Shown here piece after piece: positions 50,144 through 57,747 of a DNA stretch of 64,000 nt. The DNA comes from a candidate division KSB1 bacterium. GTDB lineage: Bacteria > Zhuqueibacterota > Zhuqueibacteria > Zhuqueibacterales > Zhuqueibacteraceae. Each line of letters begins with the position of its first letter. The first letter of the stretch is position 1. A model generated the notes under the pieces. The model saw only the letters and a list, made by a program, of their open reading frames with translations. It did not search any database and was not told where the DNA came from. Where the stretch lies: NCBI GenBank assembly GCA_034506255.1, contig JAPDPX010000001.1, positions 62,001 to 126,000 of the forward strand. The letters are read 5' to 3'. The position numbers were made by a program, and so were the translations under genes.

Positions 50144-51981
50144 GCAGCAACCGGGAATCCCGGCCAATCTGGCAGCAGCAGGCATGGCGTATCGATCGCG
50201 CCCTGCGCCTGGTCTGGCAATGCAGCCGCGGCTGGACGCTCGCCGGTCTTGCGCTGATGCTGTTGCAAAGCCTCATGCCGCTGCTCAGCCTTTATCTCAC
50301 CAAACAGATTCTTGACGCCGTCACCCAGGCGATCACCGGCGCCAGCCGCAGTGCGGCACTGCGGCAAGTTTTCCTCTGGGTGGGATGGGCAGCCGCGGCG
50401 ACGCTCTTCAGCGAAGTGCTGCGTGCTTTGGGCAGCTTCGTCAGTCAAGCGCAGGCCCAGGTGGTTGCCGATCACATCCATCAGCGCCTGCATCGCAAGT
50501 CCGTCGCCCTGGATCTGGCTTATTATGAAAACCCGCGCTACTATGACACGCTGCACCGCGCCCAGGAGGACGCGCCCTTCCGGCCGCTCAGCATCGTCAC
50601 CGGTCTGCTGCAGGCGGGACAGAGCGGCCTCTCGCTGCTGGCGCTCGCCGGCCTGTTATTCGCCTTTCATCCGCTGCTCGCCGCCATCCTGTTCGCCGCC
50701 ACCCTGCCCGGCCTGATGGTGCGCGTGAAATACGCCAGGGAGACTTTTCGCCGGCAGCAGCGCTGGACGGCCAATGAGCGCCGCGCCTATTCCTATCACT
50801 GGCTGCTCACTGCCGGGGAATTCGCCGGGGAAATTCGTCTGTTTCATCTCGGTCCCTTGTTCATCAGCCGCTTTCGTGAATTGCGCGCGCACATCCGCCG
50901 CGAACGCCTGGCCCTCAGCCGCCAGGCGATGCTCGCCGAGCTGGGGCCGCAGGCGCTCGCCATCCTCGCGGTTTTCGGCGCGGTCACGCTGCTGGTCAAA
51001 CAGGCCTTCGCCGGCGCGCTCACGCCGGGCGCGCTGGTGATGTACTGGCAGGCCTTTCAGCGCGGTCAGGAAAACTTCCGCGACCTGCTGCATGCCGCGG
51101 CCGGCATCTATCAGGACAATCTCTTCCTCGCCAGCTTCCACGAATTTCTCGAACTGCAGCCGGCGATTACAACTCCCGCCCGGCCCCGGCCATTGCCGCG
51201 ACCACTCAAGACCGGCATCGAGTTTCATTGCGTCAGCTTTTGCTATCCCGGCACAAGCCGCACCGCCCTGCACGACATCAGTCTGCGCCTGCGACCCGGC
51301 GAAATCGTGGCGCTGGTGGGCGAAAACGGCTCCGGCAAATCCACGCTCATCAAGCTGCTCTGCCGGCTGTATGATCCCACTGCGGGTCGCATCACCCTCG
51401 ACGGGGTCGATCTGCGCGAGTACGATCCCGCCGCCTGGCGGGCCGAGATCGGCGTCCTGTTTCAGGATTATGTGCGTTACAATCTCAGCGCGCGGGAAAA
51501 CATCTGGCTGGGCGAGATCACCCTGGCGCCCGATGATCAGCGCATTGCGGCGGTGGCACGGCAAACCGGCGCCGACCGCGTGATCGCCAAACTCCCCGCC
51601 GGCCCCGCCACGCTCCTGGGAAAATGGTTTGAAGAAGGGGAGGAGCTGAGCACCGGCGAGTGGCAAAAGCTCGCTCTCAGCCGCGCCTGTCTGCGCCAAA
51701 AACAACTGTTGTTGCTCGACGAGCCCACCAGCAGTCTGGATGCCCGCGCGGAAGCGCAATTCTTCCAGCACCTGCGCGCAATCGCCGCCGATCGCGCCAC
51801 CCTGTTGATCAGCCACCGCCTGGCGACTGCGCGGCTCGCGGATCGCATCTATGTGCTTGCCAACGGCCACCTCGTGGCGAGCGGCACCCACGCACAACTG
51901 CTGTCGCAATCCGGCAACTATGCCGAACTCTTCGCCACCCAGGCGCAGTCTTATCGCACCGGCGAGGCGGTCACCGCATGA
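50140..51981 (+). CDS. ABC transporter, fused permease and ATPase (lasso exporter, D-type)
   Basis: 613 residues from the GTG at 50140 (GGAGCGAG upstream; overlaps the methyltransferase stop). Six transmembrane helices in residues ~20-330, then an ATPase with Walker A LVGENGSGKSTLIKLL, Q-loop VLFQDYVRYN, a signature reading LSTGEWQKLALSRA instead of LSGGQ, and Walker B QLLLLDEPTSSLD. No N-terminal C39 peptidase domain, as expected when B2 removes the leader. It most likely exports the mature peptide and may give immunity. Confidence 0.88.
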   Translation: MSSNRESRPIWQQQAWRIDRALRLVWQCSRGWTLAGLALMLLQSLMPLLSLYLTKQILDAVTQAITGASRSAALRQVFLWVGWAAAATLFSEVLRALGSFVSQAQAQVVADHIHQRLHRKSVALDLAYYENPRYYDTLHRAQEDAPFRPLSIVTGLLQAGQSGLSLLALAGLLFAFHPLLAAILFAATLPGLMVRVKYARETFRRQQRWTANERRAYSYHWLLTAGEFAGEIRLFHLGPLFISRFRELRAHIRRERLALSRQAMLAELGPQALAILAVFGAVTLLVKQAFAGALTPGALVMYWQAFQRGQENFRDLLHAAAGIYQDNLFLASFHEFLELQPAITTPARPRPLPRPLKTGIEFHCVSFCYPGTSRTALHDISLRLRPGEIVALVGENGSGKSTLIKLLCRLYDPTAGRITLDGVDLREYDPAAWRAEIGVLFQDYVRYNLSARENIWLGEITLAPDDQRIAAVARQTGADRVIAKLPAGPATLLGKWFEEGEELSTGEWQKLALSRACLRQKQLLLLDEPTSSLDARAEAQFFQHLRAIAADRATLLISHRLATARLADRIYVLANGHLVASGTHAQLLSQSGNYAELFATQAQSYRTGEAVTA

Positions 51982-53183
51982 CGCTCTGGCCTGATCCCCG
52001 CCGCCACGAAAACTCGCTGCTGCTGTGCTGCAGCCGCGTGCAGGCAGATGCCGCCACCCGTGAGCGCCTGGCTTTTCTGCTCACCCGCAAACTGGACTGG
52101 CAGTACGTGCTGTGGCAGGCCGCCTGGCATCGCATCACTGTGCTGTTGTTCCGCCAGCTTCAACCTCTCGCGGCCGCCGTGCCACCGCCGGTCCTCGCCC
52201 ATCTGCAGGAGCAGGCCAAACGGCAGACGCAACAAAGTCTGCTGCAAACCGCGGGACTGCTGCAGTTGCTCCCGGCGTTGGCAGCGCACGGTGTGATCGC
52301 GGTTCCTTTTAAAGGCCCCGCCCTGGCGGCGGCGGTTTATGGTGATCCGGCTTTGCGTGAATGTGAAGACCTGGATGTGCTGGTGACCCCGCATGCTTTG
52401 CCACAGGCCAAAGCCGTGCTCGTCAGGCTCGGCTTCCGTCCCCTGCAACCACTCAATCGAGCCCAGGAGGCGGTTTACCTGCGCTACGAATCCGGTTCCA
52501 CTTTCGTGCAGGAGAGTACCGGCCTGCAGGTGGATTTGCACTGGGCCTTCAACCGCAATTACCTCGCCGTGCCGCTCGCGCTGGCCGATATGTTGCCGCG
52601 GCTGCAACCGCAGGTATTGGCCGGCATTCCGCTGCACCAGCTCGCGCCGGAGGATTTGCTGCTCGCCCTGTGCGTGCACGGCGGCAAGCATCAATGGCTG
52701 AGTTTGAATTGGATCATTGACGTGGCGGAGCTGCTGCGCACGCATCCCCGCCTCGCCTGGCAGGATCTCGCGGCACGCGCCCGCGCTACCGGCTGCCTGC
52801 GCTTCGTGCATCTCGGGCTCCATTTGGCGCACCGTCTGCTGGCCGCACCGCTGCCTGCCGCCCTGCGCGAGCAGATCGCAGCCGATCGCGTCGTCACGCA
52901 ACTTGCCGATCATGCCCGCCATCGCCTGTTTCCGATGATGGAAGAATGGGACCCGGGTGTGGCCGAGCGCATTCTCTTCCTGCTGCGCGCACGCGAACGC
53001 CGGCGCGACCAACTGCGCTTCCTGCTGCGGCGGCTCACCACGCCGACCTCAAGCGATCTTTTTTACTGGCAATCACCGCTCCTGCCCGCACCGCTTTATC
53101 CCTGGCTGCGGCCCGCCCGTCTCTTGTTCGGGATCGTGGGCCGTGGTTTGAAATTTCTGCGACCCTCTCCGGTGGCAACATGA
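51978..53183 (+). CDS. Nucleotidyltransferase family protein (lasso-associated type)
   Basis: 401 residues, ATGA overlap with the ABC gene. Residues ~105-200 contain VIAVPFKGPALAAAVYG, LRECEDLDVLVTPHALPQAKAVL (metal-binding D-x-D) and GLQVDLHWAF, the pattern of the uncharacterised nucleotidyltransferase group PF14907. The rest is helical (LALCVHGGKHQWLSLNWIIDVAELL). Proteins of this type recur in lasso clusters with HprK-like kinases. A phosphate-group extension or nucleotide transfer is suspected but no reaction is assured. The stop overlaps the next gene's ATG. Confidence 0.78.
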   Translation: MTLWPDPRRHENSLLLCCSRVQADAATRERLAFLLTRKLDWQYVLWQAAWHRITVLLFRQLQPLAAAVPPPVLAHLQEQAKRQTQQSLLQTAGLLQLLPALAAHGVIAVPFKGPALAAAVYGDPALRECEDLDVLVTPHALPQAKAVLVRLGFRPLQPLNRAQEAVYLRYESGSTFVQESTGLQVDLHWAFNRNYLAVPLALADMLPRLQPQVLAGIPLHQLAPEDLLLALCVHGGKHQWLSLNWIIDVAELLRTHPRLAWQDLAARARATGCLRFVHLGLHLAHRLLAAPLPAALREQIAADRVVTQLADHARHRLFPMMEEWDPGVAERILFLLRARERRRDQLRFLLRRLTTPTSSDLFYWQSPLLPAPLYPWLRPARLLFGIVGRGLKFLRPSPVAT

Positions 53184-54259
53184 ATCCAATTGTTCCCGAC
53201 CGCCTCGCCGGCGCGCCCGCGTTGCGCAACGGCAGGACCGCCGCCCAGGCAGCAGCCGGTGCGGCACCGCACCCCTCTCCGGCCGTTCCGCCCGGCCTGT
53301 CGGTGGTGATCCCGGTCTACAACAGTGCGGAAATCCTGCCGCTCCTGCTGCCGCGGCTGCAGGCGGTGCTCGCGGCGCTGACGGCGCGCCACGAAATCAT
53401 CCTGGTCAATGACGGCAGCCGCGACCACAGTTGGCAGGTGGCTGCGGGCTGGGCACAACAGCACCACGAAATCGTGGCGATCGACCTGATGCGCAACTAC
53501 GGCCAGCACAACGCCCTGCTGTGCGGCATCCGTGCGGCGCGCTACGAGGTGATCATCACCATGGATGACGACCTGCAACACCCGCCGGAAGAAATTCCCA
53601 AACTGCTCGCCCGGCTGCAGGAGGGCTATGATGTGGTTTATGGCACGCCGGCGAAAGAATCCCATTCTGTTTTGCGAAATCTGCTTTCCCGTCTCACCAA
53701 AACCACGATTTCCAGCACGCTCGGCAATCATCAAATTCGCGATATCAGTGCCTTTCGCGCGATCCGGGCAGAGGTGTGCCGCGCCTTTGCCGATTACGCC
53801 AGCCCCTACGTTTTGCTCGATCTGTTGTTGTCCTGGGGAACCGGCAAATTTGCCTGTGTGGTGGTCTCACATCGCGTCCGACAGGCGGGCAAATCCAATT
53901 ACACTTTTTGGAAACTGTTCAATCAGGCAATGTTGATTTTAACCGGCTTCAGCACGGCACCGTTGCGCCTCGCCAGCCTGGTGGGCTTTGGCTTCACCCT
54001 TTTTGGCATCGTTGTCTTTCTGTATGTCATTGTGGGCTTTTTTGTGCGCGGCAGCATTCCCGGCTTTCCGTTTCTTGCCTCCATCATTTCGCTGTTCAGC
54101 GGGGCACAACTTTTTGCACTGGGCATCATCGGTGAATATCTGGCCCGCATGTTCACGCGCAGCATTCAAAAGCCCACCTATGTCGTCAAGCAAGTTGCGA
54201 AAGCGGAGCGCCACACGTCCGCTGCCGTGTCTGCCGGGGAGGAGCCCCGCCATGGCTGA
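53180..54259 (+). CDS. GT2 glycosyltransferase of the dolichyl-phosphate-mannose/ArnC type
   Basis: 359 residues. The GT-A domain has LSVVIPVYNSAEILPLLLPRL, EIILVNDGSRDHSW, DLMRNYGQHNALLCGI, ITMDDDLQHPPEEI and SAFRAIR. Two C-terminal transmembrane helices follow (SLVGFGFTLFGIVVFLYVIVGFF and a second near residue 310). Such enzymes charge undecaprenyl phosphate with a sugar for transfer in the periplasm, or act in glycan assembly. It follows the NTase gene with an ATGA overlap, joining the lasso cassette to the sugar genes. Whether it belongs to the peptide or the polysaccharide pathway is undecided. Confidence 0.88.
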   Translation: MNPIVPDRLAGAPALRNGRTAAQAAAGAAPHPSPAVPPGLSVVIPVYNSAEILPLLLPRLQAVLAALTARHEIILVNDGSRDHSWQVAAGWAQQHHEIVAIDLMRNYGQHNALLCGIRAARYEVIITMDDDLQHPPEEIPKLLARLQEGYDVVYGTPAKESHSVLRNLLSRLTKTTISSTLGNHQIRDISAFRAIRAEVCRAFADYASPYVLLDLLLSWGTGKFACVVVSHRVRQAGKSNYTFWKLFNQAMLILTGFSTAPLRLASLVGFGFTLFGIVVFLYVIVGFFVRGSIPGFPFLASIISLFSGAQLFALGIIGEYLARMFTRSIQKPTYVVKQVAKAERHTSAAVSAGEEPRHG

Positions 54260-54908
54260 CAAACTGCGCGTTGGCTTTTGCGTTTCCGGTGGCGGTCATC
54301 TCTGCAAAGCCGCATTACATCACGCGGAGACGCTGGGGATCAGACCCGCCCTGCTGTTGGCCGATTACAAGGCCGCTGCCGATCTGGAAATCCTCGCCCG
54401 TGAGAGGGATATTCCGTTTCACCGACTTGCCAGGCAGGAACGCGAACGCGTGCAACAACAAATCACCGCCATTTGCGCGACGAGCGAACTGGACTTGCTG
54501 TGTTTGACCTTTGACAAAATTTTGCCTGCTGAATTGGTGGCTCAGTATCGCGGGCGCATCATCAATGTCCACATGGGGTTGCTGCCGGCCTTCAAAGGCA
54601 TGCACGCGCTGGAGCAGGCTGTTCGGGCGGGGGTGAAGTATGCCGGTGCCACCATTCACGAAGTGGATGTCGAAGTCGACAGCGGTGCCATCATCGCCCA
54701 GTGCCTCACCGGCGTGCGGCAACAGGAGAGCCCCGCCGCACTCGGGGCGCGGCTCTATGGGTACTTGCGTTTGATGTTTCTGCAGGTGCTCGCCTGGTAT
54801 GCTGAAGGCCGAATCAGCCGCGATCAAGCCGGCAGGCTATGGGTGACGAACGGTGTTTATGGTGAATTGCCCATCTCACCGGCAGTTGAGCGCAGCTTTC
54901 CTGATTGA
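54252..54908 (+). CDS. Formyltransferase family protein (probable sugar N-formyltransferase)
   Basis: 218 residues, the compact hydrolase-like formyltransferase domain. Motifs are RVGFCVSGGGHLCKAAL, DLLCLTFDKILPAELVAQY, RIINVHMGLLPAFKGMHAL (Asn-x-His with the substrate loop, HxGLLP) and VKYAGATIHEVDVEVDSGAII (Asp/His catalytic site). It uses N10-formyl-tetrahydrofolate to formylate an amine. Two genes downstream is a WecE-type aminotransferase, whose amino sugar product is a plausible substrate. Start at 54252 has GGAGGAG upstream and overlaps the GT2 gene. Confidence 0.82.
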   Translation: MADKLRVGFCVSGGGHLCKAALHHAETLGIRPALLLADYKAAADLEILARERDIPFHRLARQERERVQQQITAICATSELDLLCLTFDKILPAELVAQYRGRIINVHMGLLPAFKGMHALEQAVRAGVKYAGATIHEVDVEVDSGAIIAQCLTGVRQQESPAALGARLYGYLRLMFLQVLAWYAEGRISRDQAGRLWVTNGVYGELPISPAVERSFPD

Positions 54909-54941
54909 ACGCGAACTGTTGCCCACCTCCGAGAAGCGACC

Positions 54942-55649
54942 ATGACATGCGTCATCCTGCAACCCTCTTACATTCCCTGGCGTGGCTACTTTCACCAGAT
55001 TCAAAAGGCGGACGTTTTCGTCTTTTATGATGATGTGCAATATGACAAACGCGGCTGGCGCAACCGGAATCGCATCAAATCAGCGCACGGCAGCCTCTGG
55101 CTCACCATCCCCGTTCATGCGGCCGGTTGTCAAATCCATCACACCCCGCTCAACCGCATCGCGATAGACTGGCAGCAAAACTGGCATGAAAAGCATTTGC
55201 TTACCCTCCAGCATGCGTATGGCAAAGCACCCTTCCATGCCCGATACGCACCCTTGCTGGAAGCGCATTTTCAGCGGCGCCCCGCGTTGCTGGCCGACCT
55301 GACCATTGATCTGACCATTGCCCTGGCACGCGCGCTCGGCATTGAACGCACACGCTTCCTGCGCGCCTCGCAATTCAACGTCACGGGCAGCAAAACCGAC
55401 CGCCTGCTGGCCATTTTGGAAAAAGTCGGCGCCACTTCCTATCTCAGCGGCCCCTCGGCACGTGCATACATCGAAGAACACAAATTCCGTGAGCGCGGCA
55501 TCACTTTGGAATACATGACCTACGATTACCCTGTCTATCCGCAGCTTCACCCACCCTTTGACCCGCAGGTGTCGATTTTGGATTTGTTGTTCATGACCGG
55601 ACCGCAGGCACCCGACTACATTTGGGGAGATCCATGCCGAACCCATTGA
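54942..55649 (+). CDS. WbqC-like family protein
   Basis: 235 residues. VILQPSYIPWRGYFHQIQKADVFVFYDDVQYDKRGWRNRNRI and the middle PLNRIAIDWQQNW are characteristic of the WbqC-like family found in O-antigen and capsule loci. The biochemical role is unsettled; links to modification of 4-amino sugars have been suggested from gene context. It lies between the formyltransferase and WecE-like genes and overlaps the latter by 16 bases. Confidence 0.85.
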   Translation: MTCVILQPSYIPWRGYFHQIQKADVFVFYDDVQYDKRGWRNRNRIKSAHGSLWLTIPVHAAGCQIHHTPLNRIAIDWQQNWHEKHLLTLQHAYGKAPFHARYAPLLEAHFQRRPALLADLTIDLTIALARALGIERTRFLRASQFNVTGSKTDRLLAILEKVGATSYLSGPSARAYIEEHKFRERGITLEYMTYDYPVYPQLHPPFDPQVSILDLLFMTGPQAPDYIWGDPCRTH

Positions 55650-56872
55650 TTCCCTTCAACCGTCCCTGCTTTGAAGGCAACGAGCAGGCCTACATCGCCC
55701 AGGCCATCGCCAACGGCCACATCTCCGGCGACGGCGCCTTCAGCAGGAAATGTCACGCCCTGCTCCAGGAGCAACTGGGCGTCCCCAAAGTTCTGCTGAC
55801 CACCTCCTGCACCCACGCCCTGGAAATGGCCGCACATCTGCTCGACATCCAGCCCGGCGACGAGGTGATCGTGCCCTCCTTCACCTTTGTTTCGACCGTG
55901 AATGCGTTTGTGCTGCGCGGCGCCCGGCCGGTGTTCATCGACATTCGCCCCGACACCCTGAACCTGGATGAAACACAACTCGAGCGCCTCATCACGCCGC
56001 GCACGCGCGCCATCGTGCCGGTGCACTATGCCGGCGTGGGCTGTGAAATGGACGCCATCATGGAAATTGCCCGGCGCCATCACATTCCCGTGGTCGAAGA
56101 CAATGCCCACGGCCTGTTCGGCAAGTATCGCGGCAAATATTTGGGCACGTTTGGTGCGCTGGCCACCCAGAGTTTCCATGAGACCAAAAACTTCACCTGC
56201 GGCGAGGGCGGCGCGCTGTTGATCAACGACCTGCAATACGCCGAGCGCGCCGAAATCCTGCGCGAAAAGGGCACCAACCGCAGCCGTTTCTTCCGCGGCC
56301 AGGTGGACAAGTACACCTGGGTCGATATCGGCTCGAGCTATTTGCCCTCGGATTTGCTCGCGGCTTTTTTGCTGGCGCAGCTCGAACAGCGCGAAAACAT
56401 TCAAAACAAACGCCGGGCGTTGTGGCAGCTTTATCGTTCGCTGCTGGCGGAATGGGCGGAACAGAATCTCGTGCGGCTGCCGGTGGTGCCACCGCATTGC
56501 GAACAGGCCTATCACATGTTCTATTTGCTCATGCCGGATCTCGCCACGCGCACGCGCTTCCTTGCCCACCTGAAGGAACGCGCTATTCTGGCGGTTTTTC
56601 ACTATCTCCCGCTGCACCGCTCGCCGATGGCGGCACGCTGGCTTGACCGGCCCTGCGTCTGCCCGGTGACGGAGGAAATCAGCGACCGACTGGTGCGCCT
56701 GCCGTTTTTCAACAGCATGACGCCGGAGGAGATTTTGCGGGTGGTCGCGGCGGTTCGTGAATTTCGTTGCAGCGACATGTTGCCCAGGCATCAAACCCCG
56801 CGCGCGACGCGCAAGCCCGCAAAAGTCCGGGGCACGACCACTGTGGCTTTGGAAGGCATGCCGCAACCCTGA
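55634..56872 (+). CDS. wecE: dTDP-4-amino-4,6-dideoxygalactose transaminase (WecE/RffA type)
   Basis: 412 residues, ATG at 55634 with GGGGAGA upstream. DegT/DnrJ/EryC1/StrS aminotransferase with very close resemblance to enterobacterial WecE: LIPFNRPCFEG, GDEVIVPSFTFVSTVNAFVLRGARPVF, IVPVHYAGVGCEMDAI, VVEDNAHG, SFHETKNFTCGEGGALLIND with the PLP lysine, REKGTNRSRFFRGQVDKYTW. It converts dTDP-4-keto-6-deoxyglucose to dTDP-4-amino-4,6-dideoxygalactose using glutamate. The last ~35 residues are an extra basic tail. Neighbouring formyltransferase and WbqC-like genes suggest a further modified 4-amino sugar. Confidence 0.92.
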   Translation: MPNPLIPFNRPCFEGNEQAYIAQAIANGHISGDGAFSRKCHALLQEQLGVPKVLLTTSCTHALEMAAHLLDIQPGDEVIVPSFTFVSTVNAFVLRGARPVFIDIRPDTLNLDETQLERLITPRTRAIVPVHYAGVGCEMDAIMEIARRHHIPVVEDNAHGLFGKYRGKYLGTFGALATQSFHETKNFTCGEGGALLINDLQYAERAEILREKGTNRSRFFRGQVDKYTWVDIGSSYLPSDLLAAFLLAQLEQRENIQNKRRALWQLYRSLLAEWAEQNLVRLPVVPPHCEQAYHMFYLLMPDLATRTRFLAHLKERAILAVFHYLPLHRSPMAARWLDRPCVCPVTEEISDRLVRLPFFNSMTPEEILRVVAAVREFRCSDMLPRHQTPRATRKPAKVRGTTTVALEGMPQP

Positions 56873-56922
56873 GCCACCGGCACCTTCATTGGTTTGCTGC
56901 ATCGCACCACCATCTCACAAAA

Positions 56923-57747
56923 ATGATCCCTGCCACTTCTCAGATGGATACCCATCAAAGTTACGACCCGGCCCATTTTGAGCCTTTATTTGCGGTGGAA
57001 GACCGGCATTTCTGGTTTCGCGCCCGCAATCGCATCCTGGCGACCGTCATGCGCCAGATCACTGCGGCGCTGGCACCCGGCTATCGTGTGCTGGAAGTGG
57101 GTTGTGGCACCGGCTATGTGCTGAGCATGCTCAGCGGCATCTGCTCGCAGGGCTCCGTGATCGGGATGGATTTGTTCGCAGAAGGATTGCGATATGCCCG
57201 CCGCCGCACCGCCTGTGCCCTGGTGCAGGGCGACCTCAATGCCTCGCCGTTGCGGCAACGTTTCGAAGTGGTGGGCCTGTTCGATGTGTTGGAACACCTG
57301 CCCGATGACGTTGGCGTGCTCCGCCTGTTGCACGAACATCTTGCGCCGGCAGGCCGCCTGGTCCTCACCGTTCCGGCCTGTCCCTCTTTGTGGAGTTACT
57401 TCGACGAGGCCTCACAGCATTGCCGGCGATACACACTTGACGAACTCGGGCACAAGCTGAGGCAGGCCGGTTTTCAGATCGACTATGCCACTTACTTCAT
57501 GTTCAGCCTGTTCCCCATCTTGTGGCTGGGCAGGAAATTGTCCGGTACTTCCAGGAATGGCGGGGGAGGGAGTGCAACGGGCACAGCGGAACTCGCCCAT
57601 CGTGAGCTTCGCGTCATGCCGGTGATCAATGAAGTCCTCCATTTTCTGCTGGCACAGGAAGCACATCTGATCGCCCGGCGGGTTCAGCTCCCGATGGGGA
57701 CGTCGATCCTGGCGCTGGCCAAAAGAATTCCGGCAAGCCATGAGTGA
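56923..57747 (+). CDS. Class I SAM-dependent methyltransferase
   Basis: 274 residues (ATG at 56923; the ATG at 56944 is also possible; neither has a clear ribosome-binding site). Motif I RVLEVGCGTGYVLSMLSG, then VIGMDLFAEGLRYA, and FEVVGLFDVLEHLPDDVGVL with LAPAGRLVLTVPA, as in the UbiE/Methyltransf_11 group. HFWFRARNRIL before motif I is common in methyltransferases of glycan loci. Substrate unknown. The stop overlaps the start of the membrane protein gene by eight bases. Confidence 0.82.
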   Translation: MIPATSQMDTHQSYDPAHFEPLFAVEDRHFWFRARNRILATVMRQITAALAPGYRVLEVGCGTGYVLSMLSGICSQGSVIGMDLFAEGLRYARRRTACALVQGDLNASPLRQRFEVVGLFDVLEHLPDDVGVLRLLHEHLAPAGRLVLTVPACPSLWSYFDEASQHCRRYTLDELGHKLRQAGFQIDYATYFMFSLFPILWLGRKLSGTSRNGGGGSATGTAELAHRELRVMPVINEVLHFLLAQEAHLIARRVQLPMGTSILALAKRIPASHE

